This document shows positions 14,964 to 23,479 of a DNA stretch of 32,603 nt, piece by piece. The position numbers and the translations under genes were made by a program. Position 1 is the stretch's first letter. Every line of letters starts with the position of its first letter. The stretch comes from Bacillota bacterium. Lineage in GTDB: Bacteria > Bacillota > Sulfobacillia > UBA995 > UBA9673. The stretch covers positions 1-32,603 of the forward strand of contig QZJP01000051.1 in assembly GCA_003599345.1 (NCBI GenBank), in the 5' to 3' direction. Below the pieces are notes generated by a model. That model saw nothing but the letters and a program-made list of their open reading frames with translations. It was not told the DNA's origin and searched no databases.

Positions 14964-16211
14964 CTACGACTCCCGACCGTGCCACGGGGCTGGCGTCAAC
15001 TGGCTGAAAAGGTCAAAGAGATTATATTGACGGCCTTCCTCTGTGTCAAGGAAGCCGACGCCTGCCGGATAAAGCCCCAGCTCCGCGGCTCCAAGCCTCA
15101 AGGAAGTCATGAGCTCGGCGCTTGGCTGCCGCCTGGGATGGGGCATCCTGAACCGGAGCGACCGGCCCGTGACCGTGGCGACCACGCCCTCGGCCAAGGG
15201 CGCCGACACTAGTCCCCTGGGCAGGCCAGGTTCGACCACCCCGGACCAACCGGACCCTCCGGCGAAATAGGACGCGGTCAGGTAGAGCGGTCCGTGGCCA
15301 GGCCCAGGAGCCCACGGAGGAGGGCCGTTTCGTATCCCGATGGGGCCATGCCGGCCGCTCGCGGCCCTAGGGCGGGTCCGCTCGGCCAGCGGCCCGGTCA
15401 ATCTCAGGACTGCCTGATGCACCCTACAGCCGCCGGCCTCACTGATCTCGCTCGAATGACCAAGGTAGGTACGGACGTCGGCTACGACCAGTGGGCCCGA
15501 GCGCGAGGAACCCGCGTCAGGGAGGACGCGCGGCGGCGAGCCGGTTCCGGCCGGACCGGCGAGGACGGCCGGGCGGGCCAGGACAGCAAGGTCGACAGAG
15601 GAGAGACAGGTCTTGACGGAGCGGTAGACCTCAAGGGCCGCACCCGTCGTGGCCACAATCCGGGCGGCCAGGGGCATCATGGACCTCGAGTCGAGGCCCT
15701 GGACGCCGATACGCCCGACGCGGTCGGCAAGGTACCTTATGATGGCCTCCACCGAGCCACCGTCTCGTGAAGAGCCAAGCACGCCGACGCGGGCACGATG
15801 GGCGTCCACGCCACGCCACTTCAGAAGGACAAGAGAGCTGTCGAGCAGCGCCGCGGCTCCGAGAGCCATCCCGGCCATCACAGGTCTGCCGGTTTGGTAG
15901 GTCAGGGCTCCGGCGAGACGCAGGTTGCCCGCAAGCCCCCCGCCCAGAGCGATGACCCGGACGCCGCTCCGCACCGCCGCCCGCGCGCGGGCCGTGAAAC
16001 GTGGCCTGTCCGGAACACCCAAAACCAGCACCAGACCTCGCGTCGCCGCGTCCGGCCGGCCGGGGGGCCGGTACTCCACAGACCCCCACGTCGCGTGCAG
16101 CCGCCAGTGAACCGAGTCCCATAAGTTCTCCAGTCCCCTGAACGGACCCCATGGGCGTGGGCGCCGCACGGCATCGGTGAGGAGGACGAATTCGACCGGG
16201 GGTCTCGACAC
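14964..16211 (-). CDS. Unrecognised 415-residue protein with a possible Rossmann segment
   Basis: I do not recognise this protein. It begins MSRPPVEFVLLTDAVRRPRP. A Gly/Ala-rich stretch at about 85-125 is followed by RVGVLGSSRDGGSVEAIIRYLADRV (about 140-165), which has the strand-Gly-rich loop-helix form of a nucleotide-binding fold, and later GPLVVADVRTYLG. The remainder is Pro/Gly/Arg-rich. There is no signal peptide. The GTG at 16211 has a clear GGGAGGAG site. It follows the XRE-type regulator by about 100 bases. The position between a regulator and greA suggests a conserved local pair, but the function is open. Confidence 0.7.
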   Translation of the reverse strand: MSRPPVEFVLLTDAVRRPRPWGPFRGLENLWDSVHWRLHATWGSVEYRPPGRPDAATRGLVLVLGVPDRPRFTARARAAVRSGVRVIALGGGLAGNLRLAGALTYQTGRPVMAGMALGAAALLDSSLVLLKWRGVDAHRARVGVLGSSRDGGSVEAIIRYLADRVGRIGVQGLDSRSMMPLAARIVATTGAALEVYRSVKTCLSSVDLAVLARPAVLAGPAGTGSPPRVLPDAGSSRSGPLVVADVRTYLGHSSEISEAGGCRVHQAVLRLTGPLAERTRPRAASGRHGPIGIRNGPPPWAPGPGHGPLYLTASYFAGGSGWSGVVEPGLPRGLVSAPLAEGVVATVTGRSLRFRMPHPRRQPSAELMTSLRLGAAELGLYPAGVGFLDTEEGRQYNLFDLFSQLTPAPWHGRES

Positions 16212-16312
16212 GGCCTCTCCTCCCAGAGCCCGTCGCGGGCACAGGCTCTGGAAGAACCACTATGCCGGACGGAGGCCGAGGTTGCCCGCCTGGAAGGCCT
16301 AGCGGGATGTTG

Positions 16313-16849
16313 TCAGCCGGATTCCCGTTTCCTGAGCCGCGCGAGTAGCTCGGAGAGCTCGTCGGGGTCGAAGTAGGCTTCACGCCCCTCCACCTGAGAT
16401 AGGTGCAGGACCAAGGACCTCCGGTGGAGGAGGGCGTCGATGACCTGGGCGGGCCGGTTGTGCCCCAGAATGATGACTACGTCGTGGCCCGTCACCCGTT
16501 CAAGCAGAGTGGCCGCCTCGCTGAAGAGCTCGAAGCCGCTCTTACCCTGGAGGAAGGACCACCTTTCGTCTTCGCTCAGGATAAAAGTGAAATCCACACC
16601 TTCTCGCGCGGTCACGGCAAGGATCTCGTCCTTGTTGGCCACGGGCAGTCCCACGACGGCCACGCTCGCCCCCTTACGGACTTCTCCCAGGGTCTCGAGC
16701 CGCGAGATGAAGCTGCGGTCGGTACCGATGCGGAGAGCGGTATCCTGCTGTGAAAGGCCCGCCTGGCGAAGGGCTAGGATTTCGTCGATGAGGCTGATGA
16801 GCCGTTCCCGGCTGAGGAGCTTGTCACCTATACGTCTGAAGTCGGGCAA
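16313..16849 (-). CDS. XRE-type HTH protein with a C-terminal alpha/beta domain
   Basis: A 178-residue protein. Residues 18-53 form a helix-turn-helix (LALRQAGLSQQDTALRIGTDRSFISRLETLG). The rest (about 60-175) has alternating strands and helices (SVAVVGLPVANKDEILAV, VVIILGHNRPAQVIDALL, HRRSLVLHLSQ), which looks like a Rossmann-type domain, perhaps for ligand sensing. The start is a TTG at 16849, inside the last codons of dus and preceded by AAGGA, so translation is coupled to dus. The target genes are unknown; the downstream hypothetical is one candidate. Confidence 0.8.
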   Translation of the reverse strand: MPDFRRIGDKLLSRERLISLIDEILALRQAGLSQQDTALRIGTDRSFISRLETLGEVRKGASVAVVGLPVANKDEILAVTAREGVDFTFILSEDERWSFLQGKSGFELFSEAATLLERVTGHDVVIILGHNRPAQVIDALLHRRSLVLHLSQVEGREAYFDPDELSELLARLRKRESG

Positions 16850-18000
16850 GACGGGCCGTCCTTCCGTGTGGAGTCGACGTGACCCCCTGGATGTTCGAGA
16901 TGGTCAAGATAGTCCTCGAGTATGGAGGCCATCTCCGAGGCCTTTGACACCCTCATCAGGCGTGACCGGACACCTGCGGCCCGTGGCAATCCCCTTATGT
17001 ACCATGAGCCGTGCCGCCTCATTTCGAGGACGGCTCCGCGCTCCCCTTTGTCCCTGACGAGCGCGTCAAGGTGCTCAATGGCCGCGCGGACCCGCTCCGC
17101 GGCCGACGGCGGCGGGCCCGGGTCTCCCGTTCTGGCCAATGACAGGGCTCTTGAGAATATCCAGGGGTTGCCCAGGGCGCCCCGGCCCACCATCACCGCG
17201 TGGACGCCTGTCCTAGCGAGCATGCTGACCGCGTCGCCCGGCTCTAAGACATCACCATTACCGACCACTGGAACCCGTTCCGGGCCGCGCGACAGGGTCT
17301 CCGCCACGCCGGCTATGCCCTCCCAGTCGGCCGGGGTCGAGTAGGTTTCTGTCCTCAACCGCCCGTGCACGGACACGAAAGATGCCCCCGCGGAGGCCAC
17401 CGCGCGGGCTACGTCCAGGGACGACGGACTGTCGAACCCCAGGCGGATCTTGCAGCTGACGCGGGCTCGGCCGGCCACGGCCTTGTGGACCCGCTCTATT
17501 ATTCGCCCGCAGAGTGAGGGATCCCGGAGTAGGGCGGCACCTTCGCCGTTCTTGACCACCTTCGGCACCGGACACCCCATGTTGATGTCGACCAGCGCCG
17601 CGCCCCACTCCTCGACGACCAGGACGGCGGCCCTGGCCAGGGTATCGGGGTCCTTGCCGAGGAGTTGGACGGCGTACGGGTCCTCACCCGGGTAGGGCGC
17701 GGCTAGAACCCACGTCTTAGCGTTGGCCCAGAGGAGAGCGTTATCGCTGATCATCTCGGAGAAGGCCAGGCCGCACCCCGCCCGCTTGGCCAGCCACCGG
17801 AACGTCCGGTCGGTGACACCGGCCATCGGAGCCAGGATCAGGCGATTGGGGAGTTGGAGCCCCCCGAGGGCCACGGGGTCGGCAAGAGTACGTCCGTCAT
17901 TCCGGGCGTCCGGGTCCGGAGGCGCGGGAGCGTAGGGCGACGCGGGTGCATCTGACGGCGCCTGCGGCCCGGGCGGAGGCAAAGAAGACCGGTGGGTCAC
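16828..18000 (-). CDS. dusB: tRNA-dihydrouridine synthase (DusB-like)
   Basis: A 390-residue FMN enzyme that reduces uridines in tRNA. The TIM-barrel hallmarks are LILAPMAGVTDRTFR (54-68), VDINMGCPVPKVVKNGEGAALL with catalytic C143, a VSCKIRLGF segment, VSVHGR, PVVGNGDV and VMVGRGALGNPWIF. Normal family N-termini begin about 5-10 residues before PNRLILAPMAG; here 40 extra Pro/Ala/Asp-rich residues precede it if the GTG at 18000 is used. A later start is possible but none has a good ribosome site that I can see. It follows the bifunctional-nuclease gene by 13 bases. Confidence 0.93.
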   Translation of the reverse strand: MTHRSSLPPPGPQAPSDAPASPYAPAPPDPDARNDGRTLADPVALGGLQLPNRLILAPMAGVTDRTFRWLAKRAGCGLAFSEMISDNALLWANAKTWVLAAPYPGEDPYAVQLLGKDPDTLARAAVLVVEEWGAALVDINMGCPVPKVVKNGEGAALLRDPSLCGRIIERVHKAVAGRARVSCKIRLGFDSPSSLDVARAVASAGASFVSVHGRLRTETYSTPADWEGIAGVAETLSRGPERVPVVGNGDVLEPGDAVSMLARTGVHAVMVGRGALGNPWIFSRALSLARTGDPGPPPSAAERVRAAIEHLDALVRDKGERGAVLEMRRHGSWYIRGLPRAAGVRSRLMRVSKASEMASILEDYLDHLEHPGGHVDSTRKDGPSCPTSDV

Positions 18001-18013
18001 GGCCGGTTCACAC

Positions 18014-18451
18014 CTAGTGGACTTGCGGGCCGTTCGATTCTTCTGACACGGCGGCGGCGTCGAGAACTTTCTCGAGGGCGAATATGGGGCACCCGCTCCT
18101 GACGGCAAGGGCGATGGCATCACTTGGGCGGGAGTCTATCTCAATGAGGCGACCCGGAGCCTCCAAAGTTATTTGGGCGTAGAAAGTCCCCGTCCCGTCA
18201 CCGGCCTCTTTGAGGTCGTCAATGAGCACGCGGGTGATCTTGGCGTCGAGGTTGTCAAGGACGGTCTTGAGGAGGTCGTGGGTGAGAGGGCGCGGTGGCT
18301 GAACGTTTTCGATTGCCAGGGCAATGGCGTTGGCCTCGAACGGTCCGATGCTGATCGGCAGGTACCGGCGCCCCTCGTCGTCCTTGAGGAGAACGATGGC
18401 CTGGCCGTGCTCGGGGTCTAGCCCGATCTTGTCGACGCGAAGAGAAATCAC
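18014..18451 (-). CDS. Bifunctional nuclease family protein (DUF151)
   Basis: A 145-residue protein with the DUF151 pattern: VISLRVDKIGLDPEHGQAIVLLKDDEGRRYLPISIGPFEANAIA, then TRVLIDDLKEA, TFYAQITL and IDSRPSDAIALAVRSGCPIFA. Plant and bacterial relatives have reported nuclease activity; the cellular role in bacteria is uncertain. The GTG at 18451 is chosen because AGGAGGG lies just upstream; the frame stays open to 18517 but would run into the promoter. It is the first gene of the dus-XRE unit. Confidence 0.88.
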   Translation of the reverse strand: MISLRVDKIGLDPEHGQAIVLLKDDEGRRYLPISIGPFEANAIALAIENVQPPRPLTHDLLKTVLDNLDAKITRVLIDDLKEAGDGTGTFYAQITLEAPGRLIEIDSRPSDAIALAVRSGCPIFALEKVLDAAAVSEESNGPQVH

Positions 18452-18487
18452 GCGGACGGCCCTCCTCGGCCGGAAAGGGGTGTCTAG

Positions 18488-18517
18488 AGCATAACATAGT
18501 CCTGTTCGCTCGTTCAA
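18488..18517 (-). promoter_or_regulatory. Sigma-A-type promoter for the DUF151-dus unit
   Basis: On the minus strand a -35 box TTGAAC (18512-18517) and a -10 box TATGCT (18488-18493) are 18 bases apart. Transcription would start near 18481, about 30 bases ahead of the GTG at 18451. The region is less GC-rich than its surroundings. Confidence 0.55.
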
Positions 18518-18617
18518 TTAACGGACGGCCGGGCGGCTAGACGAGGAACTCACCCGGAGGAGTGGCTTCGGCTCGCTAGAACTTATTGGCACAAATGAAG
18601 CCCGGGAGGATGAGAAG

Positions 18618-19664
18618 GTGACCACCCCAAGCCGGATGAGAGCCCTGGTCAAGACCGCCCCGGGAGCCGGGGCCGAACTCCAGGTAGTTCCAGTCCCCCG
18701 GCCCGGGCCGGGGGAAGTGCTTGTGAAGGTAGCGGTCGCCTCAATCTGCGGAACCGACGTGCACATATACGAGTGGAACGCGTGGGCCGCCGGCCGCATG
18801 AGGACTCCTATCGTGTTCGGGCACGAGTTCGCCGGTCACGTCGTGGCGCTGGGTACGGGGGCGTCCGGGGTGGAAGTCGGCGACTACGTCTCGGCCGAAT
18901 CTCACGTCATCTGCGGCCGGTGCTACCAGTGCCGCACCGGGCAGTCCCACATCTGCCGCTCGTGTTCGATACTCGGGGTCGACCGGCAGGGTTGCTTCGC
19001 GGACTATGTCGTGGTGCCCGCCGCGAACGTATGGCATAACCCGCCGGAACTCGCTCCGGAGGTGGCTTCGATCCAGGAGCCGTTCGGCAACGCGGTGGAC
19101 ACGGTCTTTGCGGACGGCGTGCCGGGCAAGTCTTTCCTCGTGCTCGGCTGCGGGCCGATTGGATTGATGGCCGTGGCTCTTCTACGCGCGTCCGGAGCGA
19201 CCCCCATCATCGCCGCGGACCTCTCCGATTACCGCCTCGCCATGGCCATGAACCTCGGTGCCGACCACGTCATCGACGCCAAGTCGGCCGACACGGTTTC
19301 CCGAACGCTCGAGTTGACCGGAGGCGAAGGGGTCGACGCCGTTCTCGAGATGTCCGGGGCCAGGACCGCCATCACCCAGGCTCTGAAGGCCGCCCGTAAC
19401 GGCGGGCGGGTCACGATGCTCGGACTACCCGCGGGACCGGTCGCATTGGACCTGGCTGAGGACTTCGTGTTCAAGGGGCTCACGCTGCAGGGTATCACCG
19501 GACGGCACATCTTCGAGACCTGGTACACGGCCAAGGCCTTTCTAGCTTCGGGCCGGGTGGACCTGAGGCCGGTGATAACTCACTCCTACCCCATCGAGGT
19601 CTTCAGGGAGGCCTTCGAATTGGCCATCACCGGCAAGTGCGGGAAGATAGTGCTCACACTCTAG
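18618..19664 (+). CDS. tdh: L-threonine 3-dehydrogenase-like zinc alcohol dehydrogenase
   Basis: A 348-residue medium-chain dehydrogenase. Catalytic zinc residues C44, H69 and E70 (ICGTDVHIYEWNAW, FGHEFAGHV); structural zinc cysteines C99, C102, C105 and C113; NAD Rossmann motif LGCGPIGLMAV near 173-183. The HIYEWNAW segment and length match threonine 3-dehydrogenase, which oxidises threonine to 2-amino-3-ketobutyrate. The partner lyase (kbl) is not nearby, so a related polyol substrate cannot be excluded. The GTG at 18618 has GGGAGGA upstream; an ATG at 18636 is the alternative. It is the only long intact plus-strand gene and is convergent with the SDR gene. Confidence 0.85.
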   Translation: MTTPSRMRALVKTAPGAGAELQVVPVPRPGPGEVLVKVAVASICGTDVHIYEWNAWAAGRMRTPIVFGHEFAGHVVALGTGASGVEVGDYVSAESHVICGRCYQCRTGQSHICRSCSILGVDRQGCFADYVVVPAANVWHNPPELAPEVASIQEPFGNAVDTVFADGVPGKSFLVLGCGPIGLMAVALLRASGATPIIAADLSDYRLAMAMNLGADHVIDAKSADTVSRTLELTGGEGVDAVLEMSGARTAITQALKAARNGGRVTMLGLPAGPVALDLAEDFVFKGLTLQGITGRHIFETWYTAKAFLASGRVDLRPVITHSYPIEVFREAFELAITGKCGKIVLTL

Positions 19665-19685
19665 CCTCGTGGGCTCCGCCCGGGG

Positions 19686-19700
19686 CGGCGGCAACCGCCG
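19686..19700. terminator. Short hairpin between convergent tdh and SDR genes
   Basis: cggcgg-caa-ccgccg lies in the 37-base gap between the two stop codons. It is GC-rich with a tight loop but without a U-run, so it is only a possible two-way terminator. Confidence 0.3.
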
Positions 19701-19701
19701 G

Positions 19702-20523
19702 CTACCAGGCCGTGTAACCGCCGTCCACGAAGAGGTTCTCCCCGGTGACGAAGGTGGACGCCCGGCTCGCCAGAAACACCGTGGCCCCGACGATCTCCTC
19801 CGGACAACCAAACCGCCCCAGAGCATGCCTCTTCTCGAGCAGTTCGGCCAGGACCGGCATCTCCTGGATGGCTTTCGTCATGTCGGTGACAATGAACCCC
19901 GGTCCAATCGAGTTGACCAGGATGTTGTACTTGGCCCACTCGCAGGCGAGGGCCCTGGTGAGGTTCACCACCGCGCCCTTGGACGCGTGATAGACACTCG
20001 CGCCGAGTTCGCTGCCGACTATGCCGAAGATGCTGGCGATGTTGATTATGCGGCCGCCCTCTCCCTGGTCGATCATTACCTTGGCCGCCGCCTGGCTCAT
20101 GAAGAAGAGCCCTTTCAGGTTCACGCCGATGATGGCGTCCCACTCGGCCGAGGTGACCTTCTCGGCGGGCTCCTGCGCCCCTATGCCGGCGTTGTTGACC
20201 AGAATGTCGAGGCGCCCGAACTCGGCCCGAGTCCGCTCGGCCGCGCGGGCGGTCTCGGCTATGTCGGCCACGTCGGCCTGGATGAACAGCGACCTCGTGC
20301 CTTTCTCCCTGACCCTGGCCGCGGCGTCCTCCCCGGTGACTCTGTCCCGAGCCAGGACGACCACATCGGCTCCGAACGTCGCCAGCCCCAAGCATATCGC
20401 CCGGCCTATCCCCCGGCTGCCCCCGGTAACGATGGCGACCTTGCCGGTGAGGTCGAAGAGGTCACGGCTGATTCTGAACTGCTCCTGCCTGCAAAAGCCC
20501 TGGTCCACGTTGGGCACAACCAT
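19702..20523 (-). CDS. Short-chain dehydrogenase/reductase (SDR)
   Basis: A 273-residue classical SDR. The cofactor motif is VTGGSRGIGRAI, followed by NNAGIG, the catalytic Ser in IINIASIFG, the YxxxK pair in VYHASKGAV, and the closing FLASRASTFVTGENLFVDGGYTAW. The pattern is that of gluconate/glucose-type sugar dehydrogenases or 3-oxoacyl-ACP reductase relatives; substrate not determined. The start is uncertain: an ATG at 20523 sits very close to GGGGG, and a GTG at 20517 has better spacing. It follows the MFS gene by about 50 bases, so it may act on the transported compound. Confidence 0.88.
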   Translation of the reverse strand: MVVPNVDQGFCRQEQFRISRDLFDLTGKVAIVTGGSRGIGRAICLGLATFGADVVVLARDRVTGEDAAARVREKGTRSLFIQADVADIAETARAAERTRAEFGRLDILVNNAGIGAQEPAEKVTSAEWDAIIGVNLKGLFFMSQAAAKVMIDQGEGGRIINIASIFGIVGSELGASVYHASKGAVVNLTRALACEWAKYNILVNSIGPGFIVTDMTKAIQEMPVLAELLEKRHALGRFGCPEEIVGATVFLASRASTFVTGENLFVDGGYTAW

Positions 20524-20574
20524 ACCCCCATGTGGCCGCGCTCCCGGACGAAGCACGACCATGATGGGGCTAGG

Positions 20575-21855
20575 TTACCCTGACGGCATAGTGATTGTTT
20601 CAGAACCGGCCAGGCCTTGGGTCCCGCGGCGGGCCGCTCGGCGGCAGACCCACGCGGAGAAGCCGGCGCCGAACAGGCAGATGGAGGCTCCGCACAGGAA
20701 GGTGACCATCGGGCCGGCGGCCTTCCATAGGAGGCCTCCACTGACCGGCACGAGGACTCCGGTGATGTGTCCCACGGTGCTCCCGCTAGCCAGGGCCGAA
20801 CCGAGTTCCGGCCCCTTGGCGACCGTGTAGGCGTAGAGGGTGATGACGAGCTCGAAGGTCAAGACGCTGTCAAGCACGTACAGGGCATAGAGCAGCCCCA
20901 GACTCCGGGCGAAAGCGTAACCCACGAAGACCAGGGAAACGAGACCGAAACACCACGTCAGGACCCGGGCGGGACCGAGCCGGTCGGCCAGCCGGCCGAT
21001 TACCGGCCGCGTCACTATGGACGCCGCCCCCGAAATGCCCAGGAGCAAAGCGATCGTTGAAGCTTTGACCCCGTGCACGTCCACCAGGTTGAAGAGGGCG
21101 AAGACGAGAAAAAAGTGGCGCCTGGCCCCCTGCAAGAGGGTCATGACGTAGTAGGTGAGGTAGTCGGGTCTCAGGTTCACAAGGCGTCGGCCAACCGACA
21201 GCCTGGGTGGTCCCGGCAAACACAGGAAGACGACGGCTCCGGCGAACATGCTCGCCGCGGCGGCGACGAACAACCCGGAGAACCCGACGCGGGTGACAAA
21301 CAGAGCGGCCGCCGCCATGGCAAGCAGGGCGGCGGCGGCTCCAACGCTGTCCATCACCCCTAGCCATCGGCCCCTCTGTCCTTCTCCGGCGTGGTGGAGG
21401 ACGAGGGTGCTTTGAGCCGGGAAGAGCGCGTGGAAGCCGGTGGAGAAGAGCACGGTGATGACCACAAGGTCGAGAACGCCGCCGGCCAACGGGTAGAGCG
21501 CTAAGCCCACGCCCATAAGGATGCAGCACAAACCCGACACCAGTGACGGGGCGAGTCCCGCCACCAGGGCCACGAGCAGGACGGTAAGGAGACCGGGCAC
21601 TTCGCGGAGGCTCTCGATGACTCCCAGCTGGTCGGCTCGGACGCCGTAGACCTCGACGACGAAGTTGTTATAGATAGACCGGTAAATGCCAAACCCGACC
21701 TGCCACGAGAGAGCGGCCATCGACAGGAAAAGAAGCATCGACCGGGCCGGGCGGCGGCCCCCGTCGATGCCTTCGTGACGCGCGGAGGTCACGGTGACGG
21801 CCGGCACGGAACCTGCGGCCGGGCCGTCGGTTCCGGCCGAGCGATGCCTGGTCAT
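20575..21855 (-). CDS. MFS transporter
   Basis: A 426-residue membrane protein with about 12 hydrophobic segments beginning near residue 40 (MLLFLSMAALSWQVGFGIYRSIYNNFVVEVYG). The loop after helix 2 and the segment ITRPVIGRLADRLGPARVL (second half) match the MFS loop motif G-x-L-A-D-R. The first 39 residues are charged and Ala/Gly-rich and may be cytoplasmic or an over-long start; the ATG at 21855 has no strong ribosome site. The substrate is unknown. It lies upstream of the SDR gene on the same strand. Confidence 0.85.
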   Translation of the reverse strand: MTRHRSAGTDGPAAGSVPAVTVTSARHEGIDGGRRPARSMLLFLSMAALSWQVGFGIYRSIYNNFVVEVYGVRADQLGVIESLREVPGLLTVLLVALVAGLAPSLVSGLCCILMGVGLALYPLAGGVLDLVVITVLFSTGFHALFPAQSTLVLHHAGEGQRGRWLGVMDSVGAAAALLAMAAAALFVTRVGFSGLFVAAAASMFAGAVVFLCLPGPPRLSVGRRLVNLRPDYLTYYVMTLLQGARRHFFLVFALFNLVDVHGVKASTIALLLGISGAASIVTRPVIGRLADRLGPARVLTWCFGLVSLVFVGYAFARSLGLLYALYVLDSVLTFELVITLYAYTVAKGPELGSALASGSTVGHITGVLVPVSGGLLWKAAGPMVTFLCGASICLFGAGFSAWVCRRAARRGTQGLAGSETITMPSG

Positions 21856-21898
21856 AAGGCCGGAGTATTTCGTTACCCGAAAGCTTGCTCCTCCAGCA

Positions 21899-22672
21899 CT
21901 AATCCCTGTTTCTCAGGTAGACCAGTCGGAGGCCGTCCAGGGTCAAGAAGGGGTCGACCACCTCCAGAGTGGACGTCTCCTTGCTGATGAGCTCGGCGAA
22001 CCCGCCCGTGGCCACTGTCCTGCATTGACCGCCGAGTTCGCGCCGCATCCGGCGCACGAGTTCGTCGACCTGGCCGGCGAACCCGAAGATGATGCCTGAC
22101 TGCATGCTGGCCACGGTAGTCCGCCCGATGACCGATTTCGGGCGCGCGAGTTCGATGCGTGACAGTTTGGCGGCGTGCTCGAAGAGGGCTTCAGTGGAGA
22201 TGCCGATACCCGGAGCGATGGCCCCCCCTAGGTAAGCCCCCTCGGCCGAGATGGCGTCAAAGGTCGTGGCGGTGCCGAAGTCCACCACGATTATGGGCCC
22301 GCCATACTTGGCATAGGCCGCCACGCCATTGACTATGCGGTCTGCCCCGACTTCTTTGGGGTCCTCGTACAGGATGTTCATGCCCGTCTTGATTCCAGGG
22401 CCGACCACGAGCGGAGTCCCCTTTAGGTATTTCTCGGCCATCCTCTCCAAGACGGGAGTCAGCGGCGGCACGACGGACGAGATGGCTACGGCCCGGACCT
22501 GTCGTAGGTCCAGCCCGTCGTAGCTGAAGAGCCCATCGAACAGGAGGCCGTATTCGTCGGCCGTCCGCTCGGGGTCGGTGCTCAGACGCCAGTGGTAGAG
22601 TAGCTGGTCGGACCCGTCACGGTAGACTCCGGTGACGATGTTGGTGTTGCCGATATCAATTACCAGAAGCAT
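21899..22672 (-). CDS. coaX: Type III pantothenate kinase
   Basis: A 257-residue enzyme that phosphorylates pantothenate, the first step of coenzyme A synthesis. Family motifs: LLVIDIGNTNIVTGVY (phosphate loop, D6), GADRIVNGVAAY, IIVVDFGTATTFDAI, GGAIAPGI and the C-terminal ATGGFAEL. Length is normal. It begins 15 bases after the ECF S component gene and is very probably co-transcribed with it. AAGGGG lies upstream of the ATG at 22672. Confidence 0.96.
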   Translation of the reverse strand: MLLVIDIGNTNIVTGVYRDGSDQLLYHWRLSTDPERTADEYGLLFDGLFSYDGLDLRQVRAVAISSVVPPLTPVLERMAEKYLKGTPLVVGPGIKTGMNILYEDPKEVGADRIVNGVAAYAKYGGPIIVVDFGTATTFDAISAEGAYLGGAIAPGIGISTEALFEHAAKLSRIELARPKSVIGRTTVASMQSGIIFGFAGQVDELVRRMRRELGGQCRTVATGGFAELISKETSTLEVVDPFLTLDGLRLVYLRNRD

Positions 22673-22687
22673 GAGAGTGTGAGCCCC

Positions 22688-23479
22688 TTACCTGCGGTCC
22701 AGTGAGGCCCGGACACCGCGGTAAAGTAAGGTCACCACGAGGACCGCCAGGATGAGCTCAGGCAGCCCGTGGGTGAGTCCGACGAAGAAGGCCATGCCCG
22801 GCGTGAAGGCCTTGAACCTGATGACAATGAGCCCAAGAACCAGCACGGTGTTGGTGAGGGTCCCGACGATAGCGCCCATCGCCGGAGGCGCGTTCTTTCC
22901 GCGAAGGAGGACCCAGGCCGCCCAGGCGGCCAGAAGGCCGAGGACCGTGGTCGTAGCGACCCAGAGACCGGCCTGCGAGGTCAGAGGGTGGAACAGGCGG
23001 CCGAAGACGCCAGGGACGTAGCCCTCCTGGCCCCAGTTGGCGTTGAGGAACGCCCCGGCCTCATATATGGTTCTGGCGACGGCGAACCCGACCACGCCGG
23101 TGACGATCGCCCTGGCGTGGGGCTGTTTGACCATTCGGTAGGCGTAGTAGGCGCAAACGCCGATCAGGATGCGTGGTCCGAACGCGATGATCGGGTCCTT
23201 GAAGAAAGGTAACGTCGCGTTGAGGAAACTGAATAGGCCGAAGATGGCCCCCACGAACCCCCCGACGATGGGCCCCTCGATGATGCCGGCCAGAATCACA
23301 GGAATGTGGAGAATAGTGGCGTGACCGGCAGGCGAGAACGGCAGCGGTATCAGACCCAATCCCGGGACGGCGGCCATGACGGCCGTTAGTGCTCCCAGGA
23401 GCCCTGAAATCACGAGTTGGCGCGTCGTGAGGAAAGGCTTTCCCGGAGTAGCTGGTTTCGACCACGTAGATGCGTGCAT
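22688..23479 (-). CDS. ECF transporter S component, possibly for pantothenate
   Basis: A 263-residue membrane protein. After a short polar N-terminus come the S-component signatures TTRQLVISGLLGALTAVMAA, PLPFSPAGHATILHIPVILAGIIEGPIVGGFVGAIFGLFSF, then further helices, about seven in total. The longer form of the PF12822-like family is consistent with the vitamin S subunits. Its tight link to coaX (15-base gap) makes pantothenate or a precursor the leading guess; this is from context, not from a binding motif. The ATG at 23479 has GGAGG 10 bases upstream. Confidence 0.85.
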   Translation of the reverse strand: MHASTWSKPATPGKPFLTTRQLVISGLLGALTAVMAAVPGLGLIPLPFSPAGHATILHIPVILAGIIEGPIVGGFVGAIFGLFSFLNATLPFFKDPIIAFGPRILIGVCAYYAYRMVKQPHARAIVTGVVGFAVARTIYEAGAFLNANWGQEGYVPGVFGRLFHPLTSQAGLWVATTTVLGLLAAWAAWVLLRGKNAPPAMGAIVGTLTNTVLVLGLIVIRFKAFTPGMAFFVGLTHGLPELILAVLVVTLLYRGVRASLDRR

